DNA from: Calothrix sp. PCC 6303
GTDB lineage: Bacteria > Cyanobacteriota > Cyanobacteriia > Cyanobacteriales > Nostocaceae
Direction of reading: 5' to 3'
NCBI RefSeq assembly: GCF_000317435.1
Contig: NC_019751.1
Span: 682,001 to 746,000, forward strand
Length of the DNA: 64,000 nt
Shown here piece after piece: positions 17,227 through 26,716 of the stretch. The notes under the pieces are model-generated. The model searched no databases and had not been told where the DNA came from. It worked only from the letters and a program-made list of their open reading frames with translations. The position numbers and the translations under genes were made by a program. Numbering within the stretch: position 1 is the stretch's first letter; every line of letters begins with the position of its first letter.

Positions 17227-18486
17227 TTATCTTTCACGAAAAATAAATCTAGTTACCCAAATCGTAAAAATAGGACTAGCGAATAATTGAATTAAAAGAA
17301 CAGTTGCAGCAACCCAATAAATACCATTTGGAACCACTAGAAATAAGCTAATTGCAAAAAACACTGTAAATATTAGATTCCAAAGTATATCTATATTAAT
17401 TTTATCTACAGCTTGAAGCAGTTGAGTTGTCGCATTCGATAAAGCGATGGGAATAGCACAGCAGCAGATTAAGACTAAAATTGGAATTGCTGTCACCCAT
17501 TTCTGTCCAAAAATAATTGGTACATAAAAAGGAGCTAAATTAGTTTGAAGAATCACTAATGGAAGAACAACAAGTAAAATAGCTTTAAAGCTACCAAAAA
17601 AGCGTTTCTTTAACAGCTTGAGATCACTTCTTGCTTGGCAAAAGTGAGGATACCATGCAGAACTCAGTCCATACAGTATACTTTGACTAATTCCTAATCC
17701 GGCATTGAAAGCAAAAAAGTATACTCCCAGTGCTTCAGAACCCAGAAATCTGGCAATCAGTAAGTAGTCTAGATTCATCCTCAACTTGATTAATAACTCA
17801 ACACCTAAACTTTTACTGCCAAATTTAGTTATTTCTCGCCATTTTTGTAAATTTGGGACTTTACTTGGTTGCCAAGATTGTTGAATCTTTCCGGTATGGG
17901 TAACTATGATCCATACTGGGTATGTAAGTACCATAGATAAAACTACAGCCCAAACTCCCATTCCTTTAATTGCCAAAGCCACTATAATAATATTACTAAG
18001 TATTGCTTGTGCGGCATTGCCAAATGCGATAACTTCTAATCTATTTTCCCTTTCAATTAGTGCGGATCTAACTAAGAAAAATGGAAAAATTAAATAAATT
18101 AAACCTAGGGTAATGATTGGAAAAATAAGCTGCTCATTTCGATAAAACATAGCTATCGGATAAGCACAAAGACATTGAATAATAAATAAAGAACTACATA
18201 GAATCCAATTTAGCCAGTAAGCAGTATTACAAATATCTTCTAAATCTGCTTCGGCAGCTTGAATAATTTTTGCTCCAATACCAGCTTTAAGACTAAAAGT
18301 ATTAGCAAATTCAAAGACAGTATAAATTGCCGATACCATTCCATAATCTCGTGGGGTAAAAAGATGAGCAAGAGTCACTGTTGTTGCTAAACGGAAAACA
18401 CGCTGAATTAGTTCTGCTAATCCCAACCAACCGATATTACGAATAAATTTTTCGGATGAAATCTTTTTTAGTTGCTGCATTAGCAT
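17227..18486 (-). CDS. Wzx-type polysaccharide flippase
   Basis: A 419-residue multi-spanning membrane protein with about 12 hydrophobic segments and the MOP-family N-terminus: RNIGWLGLAELIQRVFRLAT, LAHLFTPRDYGMVSAIYTVF and AGIGAKIIQAAEADLEDIC. The second half has YPVWIIVTHTGKI and KFGSKSLGVELLIKLRMNLD. It should flip the undecaprenyl-linked oligosaccharide to the periplasmic face for Wzy. Upstream in the transcript lies the GT2 gene, but 272 bases containing an interspersed repeat separate them, so the last two genes of the cluster may have their own promoter. An ATG two codons downstream is an equal start candidate. Confidence 0.83.
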   Translation of the reverse strand: MLMQQLKKISSEKFIRNIGWLGLAELIQRVFRLATTVTLAHLFTPRDYGMVSAIYTVFEFANTFSLKAGIGAKIIQAAEADLEDICNTAYWLNWILCSSLFIIQCLCAYPIAMFYRNEQLIFPIITLGLIYLIFPFFLVRSALIERENRLEVIAFGNAAQAILSNIIIVALAIKGMGVWAVVLSMVLTYPVWIIVTHTGKIQQSWQPSKVPNLQKWREITKFGSKSLGVELLIKLRMNLDYLLIARFLGSEALGVYFFAFNAGLGISQSILYGLSSAWYPHFCQARSDLKLLKKRFFGSFKAILLVVLPLVILQTNLAPFYVPIIFGQKWVTAIPILVLICCCAIPIALSNATTQLLQAVDKINIDILWNLIFTVFFAISLFLVVPNGIYWVAATVLLIQLFASPIFTIWVTRFIFRER

Positions 18487-18605
18487 AATTTTGTATGTTT
18501 CTTACGACTTACATTCCCGTAGTGTGATGCGGTAGGATCATTCTTATTCAGAATTAATCTTTGGTGTGTGATACTACAAACCTTAATTTAGCGATTATTT
18601 GATAG

Positions 18606-18757
18606 TAAGCTGTTAAGCGCCTAATTTGTATATCTAAAGTGGGCAAGACTTCGGCGTGAGCGCTCAGTCCTTACCTCCGGTACACTTCGTTCCGACAGGC
18701 TCAGGAACCATCGAACGCTGCCCGTACCACAAAGGTTATCGTTTTGAATTTATAGGA
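18606..18757 (+). repeat. Interspersed repeat carrying the 70-bp insert
   Basis: The left part (TAAGCTGTTAAGCGCC... to GGGCAAGA at 18648) and right part (TGCCC at 18719 to TTTATAGGATT) match the repeat that ISKra4 interrupts at 41396/43258. Between GGGCAAGA and TGCCC sits a 70-bp insert (18649-18718) identical to 57573-57642. The unit ends just after the stop of the GT2 gene and within a 272-bp gap of the polysaccharide cluster. Confidence 0.85.
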
Positions 18758-18758
18758 T

Positions 18759-19739
18759 TTAGCTGCGTAGCAACTTATATGTAGCACGAGAGAAATATCT
18801 GCGAACAAAATAAGCAAATTCCAAAAATTTACCATAGTTATTTATTCCTAAAAACTTCCTAATCAATATTGCGATATTCAAGCGAATATTTTCCTTAGAA
18901 AAACGTAATTTTGAATTATATTCCAACGCTTTAGACTGAAATAAAACTGCTTGTTCTAAATCTTGTGATTCACTTTGTAAAGCTTTCCAAGCTAAACAAA
19001 TATTTCCATAACCATAACTGTATTGTTTTAGGTAAAGTAGATCTATCGGTACTGTATCGAAAGTTTTTTCAATAACTATATTAAATGAATCTGCCATGAC
19101 TTGAAAATTCTTTGACATACTTGTAGGGATTTGTCGGTAATAAGCTAATGCTTCTGGGATCACTGCAAATTTGTAATTTTTGGCAATTCTAATCCACATA
19201 TCCCAATCTTCTAAAGAACGTAATGTTTCATCAAATCCACCTACAACCTCAAAACAGTGACGACGAACCATAACCGTAAGACAAGCAATCACATTTCTTT
19301 GAATTAATTTTTCCCAGATATTTCCTTCAGCAGATGATTTAAGAATTCTTCCTGTAGATATACCAACTTCATCCATTAATTCCATCCAAGTATGGATTAA
19401 ATCGACTGATGGATTTTTTTCCAAATAGTTAACTTGTTTTTCTAATTTTGTTTTTTCCCAAGTATCATCACTATCTAAAAAAGCAATGTATTCTCCTTGG
19501 GAGTATCGAATTCCTGTGTTCCTCGCAGAGGACAATCCCATATTTTGTTGGGAAATTAGTTTGACCCTTGAATCTTGAATTTCTTGAAACCATTCTACAA
19601 TATGATCTGAACTACCATCATTGATAATTAAGACTTCAAAATCAGAAAATGTTTGCTGCAAAATACTATCCAATGTTTCAGGTAAATATTTCATCGCGTT
19701 ATAAGCGGGAACCACGACAGAAACTTTTGGTTGATTCAT
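18759..19739 (-). CDS. Glycosyltransferase family 2
   Basis: A 326-residue GT2 enzyme: KVSVVVPAYNAMKYLPETLD, FEVLIINDGSSDHIVEWFQ and AFLDSDDTWEKTKLEKQV give the GT-A nucleotide-sugar and metal sites, and FDETLRSLEDWDMWIRIAK gives the catalytic ED. It resembles the GT2 at 16085-17053 through the first 200 residues, pointing to duplication within the cluster, while the C-termini differ. It starts 5 bases after the acetyltransferase stop, so the two are translationally close. It adds a sugar of unknown identity to the repeat unit. Confidence 0.87.
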   Translation of the reverse strand: MNQPKVSVVVPAYNAMKYLPETLDSILQQTFSDFEVLIINDGSSDHIVEWFQEIQDSRVKLISQQNMGLSSARNTGIRYSQGEYIAFLDSDDTWEKTKLEKQVNYLEKNPSVDLIHTWMELMDEVGISTGRILKSSAEGNIWEKLIQRNVIACLTVMVRRHCFEVVGGFDETLRSLEDWDMWIRIAKNYKFAVIPEALAYYRQIPTSMSKNFQVMADSFNIVIEKTFDTVPIDLLYLKQYSYGYGNICLAWKALQSESQDLEQAVLFQSKALEYNSKLRFSKENIRLNIAILIRKFLGINNYGKFLEFAYFVRRYFSRATYKLLRS

Positions 19740-19744
19740 AATAT

Positions 19745-20275
19745 TTATTTACCTAAATAAATTTCCTTTTTTTGAATAACTTTAGCTGGATTACCTGCAA
19801 CTACTGTTCCCGAAGCCACATCTTTAATAACTACAGATCCAGCACCAATTACAGCATGATCACCGATTGTTATGTCTCCTAAAATCACCACATTGGAGCC
19901 AATTTCCACATAATTTCCAATTTTAGGAGAACCACTAGATGAACCATCTGCTGTTTTCTTATTTCCAATTGTGGTGCAATGTCTTAAAATACAGTTATTT
20001 CCAATAGTTGTTTGGTGGTTAACTACTAGAGAATGAGCGTGATGAAGTTGGAGATTGCTACCAATTTCGGTATCAAAGGGAATTTCAACCCCTAATAAAT
20101 ATTCCACAAAAACCTGGTAGAAACCACGAGAAATGAAAGAGATTAAACGAAATGGAAATGGTAGTTTGTTTAGAGCTTGTGTGAGTCTAAACATCATTAA
20201 AATCAAACGACATTTTAAACTCGTAGTTTGATTTACCTGCCAGTCTTGAAAAATATCTTGGATGAAACTGTACAT
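19745..20275 (-). CDS. Left-handed beta-helix (serine acetyltransferase-like) acetyltransferase
   Basis: A 176-residue protein. The N-terminal 60 residues are helical (YSFIQDIFQDWQVN, SFISRGFYQVFVEYLLG). They are followed by hexapeptide repeats: IPFDTEIGSNLQLHHAHSLV, TIGNNCILRHCTTIGN, IGNYVEIGSNVVILGDITIG and HAVIGAGSVVIKDVASGTVV. It resembles CysE/WcaB-type enzymes that acetylate a sugar or serine using acetyl-CoA; LHHAHSL carries the likely catalytic histidine. True CysE is elsewhere in the window (55044-55835) and this protein is shorter, so an O-acetyl decoration of the polysaccharide is the likely role. Confidence 0.8.
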   Translation of the reverse strand: MYSFIQDIFQDWQVNQTTSLKCRLILMMFRLTQALNKLPFPFRLISFISRGFYQVFVEYLLGVEIPFDTEIGSNLQLHHAHSLVVNHQTTIGNNCILRHCTTIGNKKTADGSSSGSPKIGNYVEIGSNVVILGDITIGDHAVIGAGSVVIKDVASGTVVAGNPAKVIQKKEIYLGK

Positions 20276-20297
20276 AGGGGTAGATGATTAGTGATGC

Positions 20298-21677
20298 TTA
20301 ATTACTTGGATTATATTTATTCCAATCCCACCCAGCAATTGCAAACAACGTCCACCAGTAGAAAAATAGGGTTGTGTGACTCCAAATATTTTCTGTGATC
20401 ATTCCTACAGGGATGGCTAAAATAATTGCTAGCAAACATAGGCAGAAATTTTTGTGTAATGGATTGAGAGAGTTTTTAAATAGTATGAACAGATGTCTAA
20501 TTTGAGCGATAAACAAAACTAGATAGCTAACCAAACCAATAATTCCCCCTTCAATTAAGGCTCGGATATAATCATTGTGAGGTAATAGTTTATTGTTACT
20601 TACTTGAATACTATTACCTAAACCATAGCCAAGTAGGGGAAAGTCATGAGATTTTTTTAATAAGTAAGTCCATTGGGCAAGTCGCCAGTTAAAGCTATTA
20701 CTATCTGTTTCGGATAGTAATATTGCTCTGTCTATGGGAAGATCTGGGTTGATTAGTGGTGTTTGTAAAATTGAGCTTAAACGTTCTTGTCCATAAGGTG
20801 TGCTACTAAACAAACCCAGCACTAATGTGATGAGGATAATGCAGCTAAGGATGTTAGTGATATTAAGTTTGGGACTAATTAAAACGATAGCAAATACAAT
20901 CAAGAGAACGAGACTAAAAATGGCTTTAGTACTAATGTAGAACAACATTAATACCCCCAATAAAGTTAGCCATAACCAACGAATTCTTGACTTTGTAAAT
21001 TGCCAATATACAAGGCTAATGAATAATAAGAGAAAAGTCGCAAATGTGTTGGGGTGTCCTAATGTACCTTTAATTCGAGAACTGAAATCACCCCCACTGG
21101 TTCCTGTTGGGTCAAAAATAGGAGCGAGTATAGCAGGTGGTAAAATCATTTGTAATACTCCTGCTAACAAAGGAATGACTAGTGCTAGTAAGAGGAAAGA
21201 AATGATTTTGTGGGGATGGACTCGATCTTTCAGTTGCATAACCAGTAGATAAACCATCAACCAAGAGAATAGTCGTGTCCATTCTCTGATTGCATCTGGT
21301 ACCGCAGAACCATCTAAACCTAGTCCACCAAGTGGAAGAAGTATTACCCACAAACCTTGAAACATTACCCAAATAGCAAAAAACCACCAGAAGCGATCGC
21401 ACTTTATCTTCCGCCCTTGAAATACCGTCACAACTAAGTACAATAGGGTGAGAATATCTACACCGATAGCGTAGATAGCAGGGATACTGAGATAAGAAAA
21501 AGTATCTAGGGAACTACGTAAAACCAATAATATCAGTACAGCTTGTTCAAAGTAACTGAAAAAGCCAACAAAAGCAGGAACTCCAACTAAAGCTAAAGGA
21601 TAAGCAGAAACTACAAATCCGCTAGTGATGCCAAAAATTACACACCCTAAGCTCGTTGCTAATGCTGGAATTCTCAT
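20298..21677 (-). CDS. O-antigen ligase/polymerase (Wzy/WaaL family)
   Basis: A 459-residue integral membrane protein with about 11-12 hydrophobic helices. The large periplasmic loop carries the family signature, here DFPLLGYGLGNSIQVSNN followed by LLPHNDYIRALIEGGIIGLV, where the H-N-x-x-(I/L) motif and a downstream Gly are typical. SSRIKGTLGHPNTFATFLLL is a second conserved block. In a cluster with Wzx and Wzz it is most likely the Wzy polymerase that joins repeat units in the periplasm; the WaaL-like ligases share this fold. Its ATG overlaps the Wzz stop by four bases (ATGA). Confidence 0.82.
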   Translation of the reverse strand: MRIPALATSLGCVIFGITSGFVVSAYPLALVGVPAFVGFFSYFEQAVLILLVLRSSLDTFSYLSIPAIYAIGVDILTLLYLVVTVFQGRKIKCDRFWWFFAIWVMFQGLWVILLPLGGLGLDGSAVPDAIREWTRLFSWLMVYLLVMQLKDRVHPHKIISFLLLALVIPLLAGVLQMILPPAILAPIFDPTGTSGGDFSSRIKGTLGHPNTFATFLLLFISLVYWQFTKSRIRWLWLTLLGVLMLFYISTKAIFSLVLLIVFAIVLISPKLNITNILSCIILITLVLGLFSSTPYGQERLSSILQTPLINPDLPIDRAILLSETDSNSFNWRLAQWTYLLKKSHDFPLLGYGLGNSIQVSNNKLLPHNDYIRALIEGGIIGLVSYLVLFIAQIRHLFILFKNSLNPLHKNFCLCLLAIILAIPVGMITENIWSHTTLFFYWWTLFAIAGWDWNKYNPSN

Positions 21678-23131
21678 CTTCCACCTCGGTGATGTGATTT
21701 TACTTTCCCTACAGGGATTTTATCTGTTTCAACAGTAGTTTCAACATTATTTGTAATGTCATTTGCAATATTATTTGCAACATAGTTTTCTGCATCACTT
21801 TCGTTTACTTCTCTAGCACGTAGCAATAAAACTACACCTAAAGATGACAAACCAGCAGCAATCAAACCCAATGCTATGACGATTATTGGCTTTGGAGAAC
21901 TTGGAAAAGTAGGCTTCTTAGGAGATTCAATGATTTGCACATTCCCCACCAATTGAGATTCTGCAATCCGTGCTTCTTCTAACTTAGTTTGTAATATTTT
22001 TAGCGATTCAGCTTCCTGTTCCCGTCTGCGAACCAAGTTAGTTAAAGGCTGTTGCTGTATCGGTAATCGTGCTAAACGGAACTTTAGATCCTGACGTTGG
22101 GTTTGTAACAACTTCAATTTACTTTCTAAAGATTGACGCTGAACTTCAGTGCTAATTAATTGAGTAGTTAAGTTTTGGCTAATGCTATCTCCAGCAATAT
22201 TATCCGGGACAGCACTACTTGGTAATACGCGAGATGTCTGCTGTTGATAAAGTCCACGAGCAATCTTAAGTTCCCCAATTAGCTGCTTTAAAGCAGGATA
22301 ATCGTCGGTGAAACGCAAACGCATTGCGGCAACTTTGCCTTCTAAATCCACCAATTTAGTGCGGAGTTGTTTGAGTTCCTCATCTTGCCCGGTACGAACT
22401 GATGCATACCCGCCACCAACATTAGGAATTTTAGTAATTTGTTTGAGGGAGTTCGACTCAGACGTAACAGATGCAAGTTGAGTAGAAATAACTCTTTCTT
22501 GTTCTTCAATCGCTGCCAAACTTGTCACCAAGCTTTGAGTTTGTTCGGGAAGTGAAATAACACCGCTGGATTGCCGATAACGATTCTCTGCAATTTCCGC
22601 CATTTCTACTTGTTTTTGCGCTTTTGGCACTTCTATTTCCAAAAACTTTCTCACACCGGCAGCTTCTTTACGGATATTTTGGACGCTTTGTTCTACCATC
22701 GTCTCACCAACAGCATCCAGAACTTTCACCGCCATAGTTGGGCTATCAGAGTGGTAAGTTATTTTCAGAATGCTGGTTCCTGGAAGAATCGTCACCTTTA
22801 AGTCTTCTTTGAGTTCCTCGGTTTTAATCTTAGTGGAATTGACTTTACTAATGGCAGTATCGAGAATTGGTTCAGATTTAACTAACTCGGCTTGATTTGC
22901 CAAGGGGCTAGTAGTATTTGATATATTCCCAGATACTTGCGCCAAATCACGCCCTAATTCGGAAACACTGACGCGTTTTTCATCCAACATCAGTTGTGTA
23001 GATGACTCATATGTTTTTGGAGTAGTTAGTAAGTAAATTTGTGTACCACTAATGACTGATACAAACGTGAGTAATGCCAGCTTATAGTTTTTGCGGAAAG
23101 CGGATGACAAGGTAAGGATATTTTTAGTCAT
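21674..23131 (-). CDS. Wzz/GumC-type chain-length determinant without kinase domain
   Basis: A 485-residue protein with an N-terminal membrane helix (LALLTFVSVISGTQIYLLT), the Wzz domain (YESSTQLMLDEKRVS, ITYHSDSPTMAVKVLDAVGE), a long periplasmic coiled coil (about residues 160-390), a Pro-rich stretch PKKPTFPSSPKP and a second helix (IVIALGLIAAGLSSLGVVLL). It ends in a short basic tail with no Walker motifs, so it lacks the BY-kinase domain of Wzc and fits the GumC type. I chose the ATG at 23131, since the 14 residues added by the upstream start are not of Wzz type. It controls polymer length with Wzy, whose start overlaps its stop. Confidence 0.88.
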   Translation of the reverse strand: MTKNILTLSSAFRKNYKLALLTFVSVISGTQIYLLTTPKTYESSTQLMLDEKRVSVSELGRDLAQVSGNISNTTSPLANQAELVKSEPILDTAISKVNSTKIKTEELKEDLKVTILPGTSILKITYHSDSPTMAVKVLDAVGETMVEQSVQNIRKEAAGVRKFLEIEVPKAQKQVEMAEIAENRYRQSSGVISLPEQTQSLVTSLAAIEEQERVISTQLASVTSESNSLKQITKIPNVGGGYASVRTGQDEELKQLRTKLVDLEGKVAAMRLRFTDDYPALKQLIGELKIARGLYQQQTSRVLPSSAVPDNIAGDSISQNLTTQLISTEVQRQSLESKLKLLQTQRQDLKFRLARLPIQQQPLTNLVRRREQEAESLKILQTKLEEARIAESQLVGNVQIIESPKKPTFPSSPKPIIVIALGLIAAGLSSLGVVLLLRAREVNESDAENYVANNIANDITNNVETTVETDKIPVGKVKSHHRGGR

Positions 23132-23482
23132 TTTAGTAAAAGCCCGTTGTTTACAGCTGTAGGCACCGCACAATCATCAAGAGTTAGGCAAAATTTAATC
23201 CATCACTCAAAAAGAAAATAAGTAGGTGGGTGTTGAAAATCGTCGTTATGACAAGGTAGTAGGCAGTCCAAATTTAAAAAAATCAGCAGCATACATATAA
23301 GTTTTTTACCACTCCCTACTCACTTACAAGTCAGGAAGCAGCACGTTGTAACGACTGCAAAGAGGCAGTCACGATGAAAAAATTGTTTTCACCGTCAAGC
23401 ATATAAGCAATTTTCCAGCTACTCACTACTCACCACTCACTCACAAGTCAGAAGGCAGAATTATTTATCTGTAAAACAACTA
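23132..23482. other. Intergenic gap inside the polysaccharide cluster
   Basis: About 350 bases with no gene. It holds low-complexity ACTCACTACTCACC-like stretches, AGGCAGT-type heptamers and AGTAGGTGGGTGTTGAAAAT (23221-23240), a near match to 41324-41343. A promoter for the downstream half of the cluster could lie here; none was identified. Confidence 0.5.
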
Positions 23483-24670
23483 CTAGGTTTTTGATTTTGG
23501 GGCTGAAATTTCCCGTGAATATGGGGCTTGGGTGTTACTTTGGGAAGTATTCAACAGATTTTTGTACAGTTGGAGATTTTTTAAAGTAATTGTCTGCCAG
23601 TTGTAATAGAGTTCGATATGTTTCTGAGCCTTATTCGCCATCACTTTCAACTCTTCGGGGTGACGAATTGCCCAATTGAGAGCATCAGCACAGGATGTTA
23701 AGTTTCCAGCTGCAAACATGACTCCCCTGTTTTCATCAAGCAATTGTTGGTGAGGATCAATATCACTAGCGACTACAGGAATACCCTCTTGCATTGCTTC
23801 TAACATTGCTAAAGGCAATCCTTCTAAATCTGAAGGTAAAACAAATAAGCCTGCATTCCGAATAATTTCGGCTTTCTTAGCTCCCCAAAGTTCTCCGGCA
23901 AAGGTGATTTCCGGATGCTTGGCAACCTGGTTTAAAAGTTCAGAAGTATATGATTTAGTGTCGCTAACACCGCCAACTAAAACCAATTTCCATCCTGATA
24001 GCTTGAGTTTAATAAAAGCATTAATCAGTAAGTCAGGACGTTTTTCAGGAACTAAGCGACCCAAAAACACCATATACTTTCCTGGCGTGAGTCCTAACTT
24101 TTTTCCATAGTTAAAATCCGGATCAGATTCCCCATAACTTCCTGGCGCATTAGGAATATAGATTGTCTTCTTCCCATAGGTAGATAAAAAGTAAGACTGG
24201 AGTGCTTCGGAGACTACAACTATCCCATCGGCATATTTAACTGCGGCTTTTTCTCCTTCATAGATAACTCGGCTAGAAAAGCGACCCCACTTATCCCGCT
24301 GCCAATCCAATCCTTGGCAGGTGGCGACTATTTTTGCAGAACTAGCCATTTTGGTTATGGAACTGAATAAGGATGGTCCCAAAGCATGAAAATGGATGAT
24401 ATCGTAGCGTTTCCCACTGGATAGGGTTGCAGCTAAGGCACTAGTCACGAAGGCATCTATACCTCGCATTGGTAAACTTGGTAGAGAAATCACTCTCACA
24501 CCTTGATAATCGCTATTTGTAAATAAACTCTCATTTGTATAAGAACAGCGCGCAAACAAATCAACCTCATGACCTTCTGCCACCATCCGAGGATATACCT
24601 CAGCACAATAATGTTCAATTCCACCTTGCTTTGGTGGTAGACCTTTGACACCAATTACAGCTATTTTCAT
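23483..24670 (-). CDS. Glycosyltransferase family 4
   Basis: A 395-residue GT-B enzyme. The N-terminal domain begins MKIAVIGVKGLPPKQGGIEH, the form seen in rhamnosyl- and galactosyltransferase-like GT4 proteins (DUF1972-type start). The C-terminal Rossmann domain has YMVFLGRLVPEKRPDLLINA, LVLVGGVSD, and the E-x7-E nucleotide-sugar site EGLPLAMLEAMQEG. It is cytoplasmic or peripheral and transfers a sugar onto the growing lipid-linked unit. It lies 39 bases after the first gene of the cluster, so the two GT4 genes form a unit. Confidence 0.87.
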   Translation of the reverse strand: MKIAVIGVKGLPPKQGGIEHYCAEVYPRMVAEGHEVDLFARCSYTNESLFTNSDYQGVRVISLPSLPMRGIDAFVTSALAATLSSGKRYDIIHFHALGPSLFSSITKMASSAKIVATCQGLDWQRDKWGRFSSRVIYEGEKAAVKYADGIVVVSEALQSYFLSTYGKKTIYIPNAPGSYGESDPDFNYGKKLGLTPGKYMVFLGRLVPEKRPDLLINAFIKLKLSGWKLVLVGGVSDTKSYTSELLNQVAKHPEITFAGELWGAKKAEIIRNAGLFVLPSDLEGLPLAMLEAMQEGIPVVASDIDPHQQLLDENRGVMFAAGNLTSCADALNWAIRHPEELKVMANKAQKHIELYYNWQTITLKNLQLYKNLLNTSQSNTQAPYSREISAPKSKT

Positions 24671-24709
24671 GGCATGTGAATGAGTAGGATTAAATTGGGT
24701 TGGGTGACT

Positions 24710-25981
24710 TCATCTTGAGACTTCAGTCGATAAATGATGTCTTAATTTCCAACGTTCAAACATCTGTCCATAGATATCTATTACTACTCGACTTGCTGCG
24801 TAGGAACTAGCAGTTTGGACACAAGCAGTCGCTGGATATTTTTCTGGATATTTCAAGATTTCTGTCAATGCCGAGGCAATAGTTTCCGGTGTATTTTGGG
24901 AACATACAATTCCGTTTTCTGTGGTTAAAAACTTGGGTGTTTCACCACAATTCGTTGTGACTACAGGTGTTCCGCTTGCTAATGCTTCCAGAACCACCAA
25001 GGGAAGACCTTCATATTTACTGGTCAGAACACAGGCATCACTCAGACGATGTAATTTTGCTACTTCCCCCATTGGTAAAGAGCCTAGCATTGTGATCTGC
25101 TGAGTTTGACCTAGCCGAGAAATTTCCGTTTTGATATCTGTTGCCAATTCCCCGTCACCGACAATTAATAGGTGAATATCAGGTTCATTGAGTGCCGCAA
25201 AACTCCGCACTAATAGCAAAGGATCTTTTTGAGGATGTAATCTTCCTGCAAAGAGGATAAAACGGGTGGTTTCGGGAAGTTTAAGTTGCTTTGCTAGTTC
25301 ACATCTTTGAGCATTCCTTTCTTCCCTAGACAATGTATAAAATACACCATCATCAAACGTATTTCTAACATAGCCAATCCGTTCCGTCAAATCTGGGTAG
25401 CGCTGCTGGTAAAACTTTACCGCGTCACTGTTGCAGGAGAGAATTTGCTGAAATTGGGGTAGTAAATGTTTCTCCATGGCAAAGTATGCCGACGGAAATC
25501 TCCGCCATCCAATTGTAGCGCGATGCTCCGCTCCCCTGTAGGGTTTCCCAGAGGGTAGGGAGTGCTTATCACCATCGCTTTTGCCCAAAACTTGGGTTTG
25601 AATGTCGTTATGAACAAACAAAGTTTTCTCTCCTTGCCAACTCCGACTTGCGAAGGTGGGTTCTAACCGGTGAAAATGCATGAAATCTGAGGCAAAGTTG
25701 CACTTCATCAATGCAGCAGTATATTTCACTGTGGTGGGAATCAAACCCCGAATGTTGTCATTTTGGAGATTTATTAGTGGTAAGAAATTAATCTCCCTAC
25801 CTGACAACTCCGCTTTTTGCCATTTTAAAGGGACATCATCAACACCTGTTCCCACTAATCTGACTTCAAATTCATCAGGAGCATACTTAATAAAGTTCCT
25901 GATTAAGGTTTGAATGCCCCCAATTGTACTGTGCCATGGATTGAACTGGTAAAAAATCGTTAGCACAGGTTTTTGTATCAA
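24710..25981 (-). CDS. Glycosyltransferase family 4 (first gene of the polysaccharide cluster)
   Basis: A 423-residue GT-B enzyme: N-terminal start TIFYQFNPWHSTIGGIQTLI, then FILFAGRLHPQKDPLLLVRS, LLIVGDGELATDIK and the E-x7-E site YEGLPLVVLEALASG. It is the promoter-proximal gene on the minus strand, and the CRP-type palindrome lies 66 bases before its start codon. There is a Shine-Dalgarno-like GAGGA a few bases ahead of the ATG (seen as TCCTC on the plus strand at 25990-25994). It should act early in building the repeat unit; the sugar and acceptor are unknown. Confidence 0.87.
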   Translation of the reverse strand: MIQKPVLTIFYQFNPWHSTIGGIQTLIRNFIKYAPDEFEVRLVGTGVDDVPLKWQKAELSGREINFLPLINLQNDNIRGLIPTTVKYTAALMKCNFASDFMHFHRLEPTFASRSWQGEKTLFVHNDIQTQVLGKSDGDKHSLPSGKPYRGAEHRATIGWRRFPSAYFAMEKHLLPQFQQILSCNSDAVKFYQQRYPDLTERIGYVRNTFDDGVFYTLSREERNAQRCELAKQLKLPETTRFILFAGRLHPQKDPLLLVRSFAALNEPDIHLLIVGDGELATDIKTEISRLGQTQQITMLGSLPMGEVAKLHRLSDACVLTSKYEGLPLVVLEALASGTPVVTTNCGETPKFLTTENGIVCSQNTPETIASALTEILKYPEKYPATACVQTASSYAASRVVIDIYGQMFERWKLRHHLSTEVSR

Positions 25982-26047
25982 TTTTTCTATCCTCCTCGGT
26001 TGAAGGTAAATAATAATTGGAAAATAGACTTAATCCCTGAAAGTTAC

Positions 26048-26063
26048 TGTGATCTCGATCACA
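26048..26063 (-). promoter_or_regulatory. CRP (cAMP receptor)-type operator
   Basis: TGTGATCTCGATCACA is an exact match to the CRP consensus TGTGA-N6-TCACA used by cyanobacterial SyCRP1/AnCrpA-type regulators. It is flanked by GTTAC (26043-26047) and GTAAC (26066-26070). It lies 66 bases upstream of the first glycosyltransferase start and about 650 bases from the divergent pentapeptide-repeat gene, so the polysaccharide cluster is the likely target. Confidence 0.75.
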
Positions 26064-26070
26064 AAGTAAC

Positions 26071-26716
26071 TCTTCCCTGATAACTCGAAAAACTTTTGAT
26101 AAGGGTTGGTCTATTCATTTAAAACTAACCAGTACACACCAGCAAAAATTGGCTAATTATCCATATACATCCAAAATTTTGATATTTAAGCCTTTTTTAT
26201 TCTGTGTTTTGGATTCTTAATTAGGATAAACTGCACTGTGTCTAAATGTTAATCTACCAGCTTACGTAGACTTTAGGTTAGCATTAAGTTGTAATAATAT
26301 CAACATTACAGCGAGAGTATCTTTAATAACTAGTTAAATTATAATTATTGGTGTATTTTCCTACATTCACTTACTAAGTAAATAGGTTTGTACAGTTCGA
26401 TATGTTTTTAGGAAAATAACTTTTTTAGACTGCATTATAGGGCGGTATGAGGCGGTTCAGATTTATGCAATTCCATCTTTCAGTAAGTATTAAATAAATA
26501 ATTTAATACTTCTTATATACTTAAGTATGGGAAAGTCGAATATTCGTTAGTAGCAAATTAAAAACTAACCTTAAATCATAAAGTAAGTCGTATTAGCTAC
26601 TATTTCCCCTTGTAAAAATAAGTTTTTTCACAGATATTTATATTGCGGGATAAATGGTATACTCATCTTCCCTATTGTCTCAGTAAAAATTCTGTGTTTT
26701 GAGGAATACTCTGGCT
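26071..26716. other. Long divergent intergenic region
   Basis: About 650 AT-rich bases between the CRP-type site and the pentapeptide-repeat gene. A TGTAA-N11-TTACA inverted repeat lies near 26290-26310. No gene or other clear structure was found. Confidence 0.45.
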
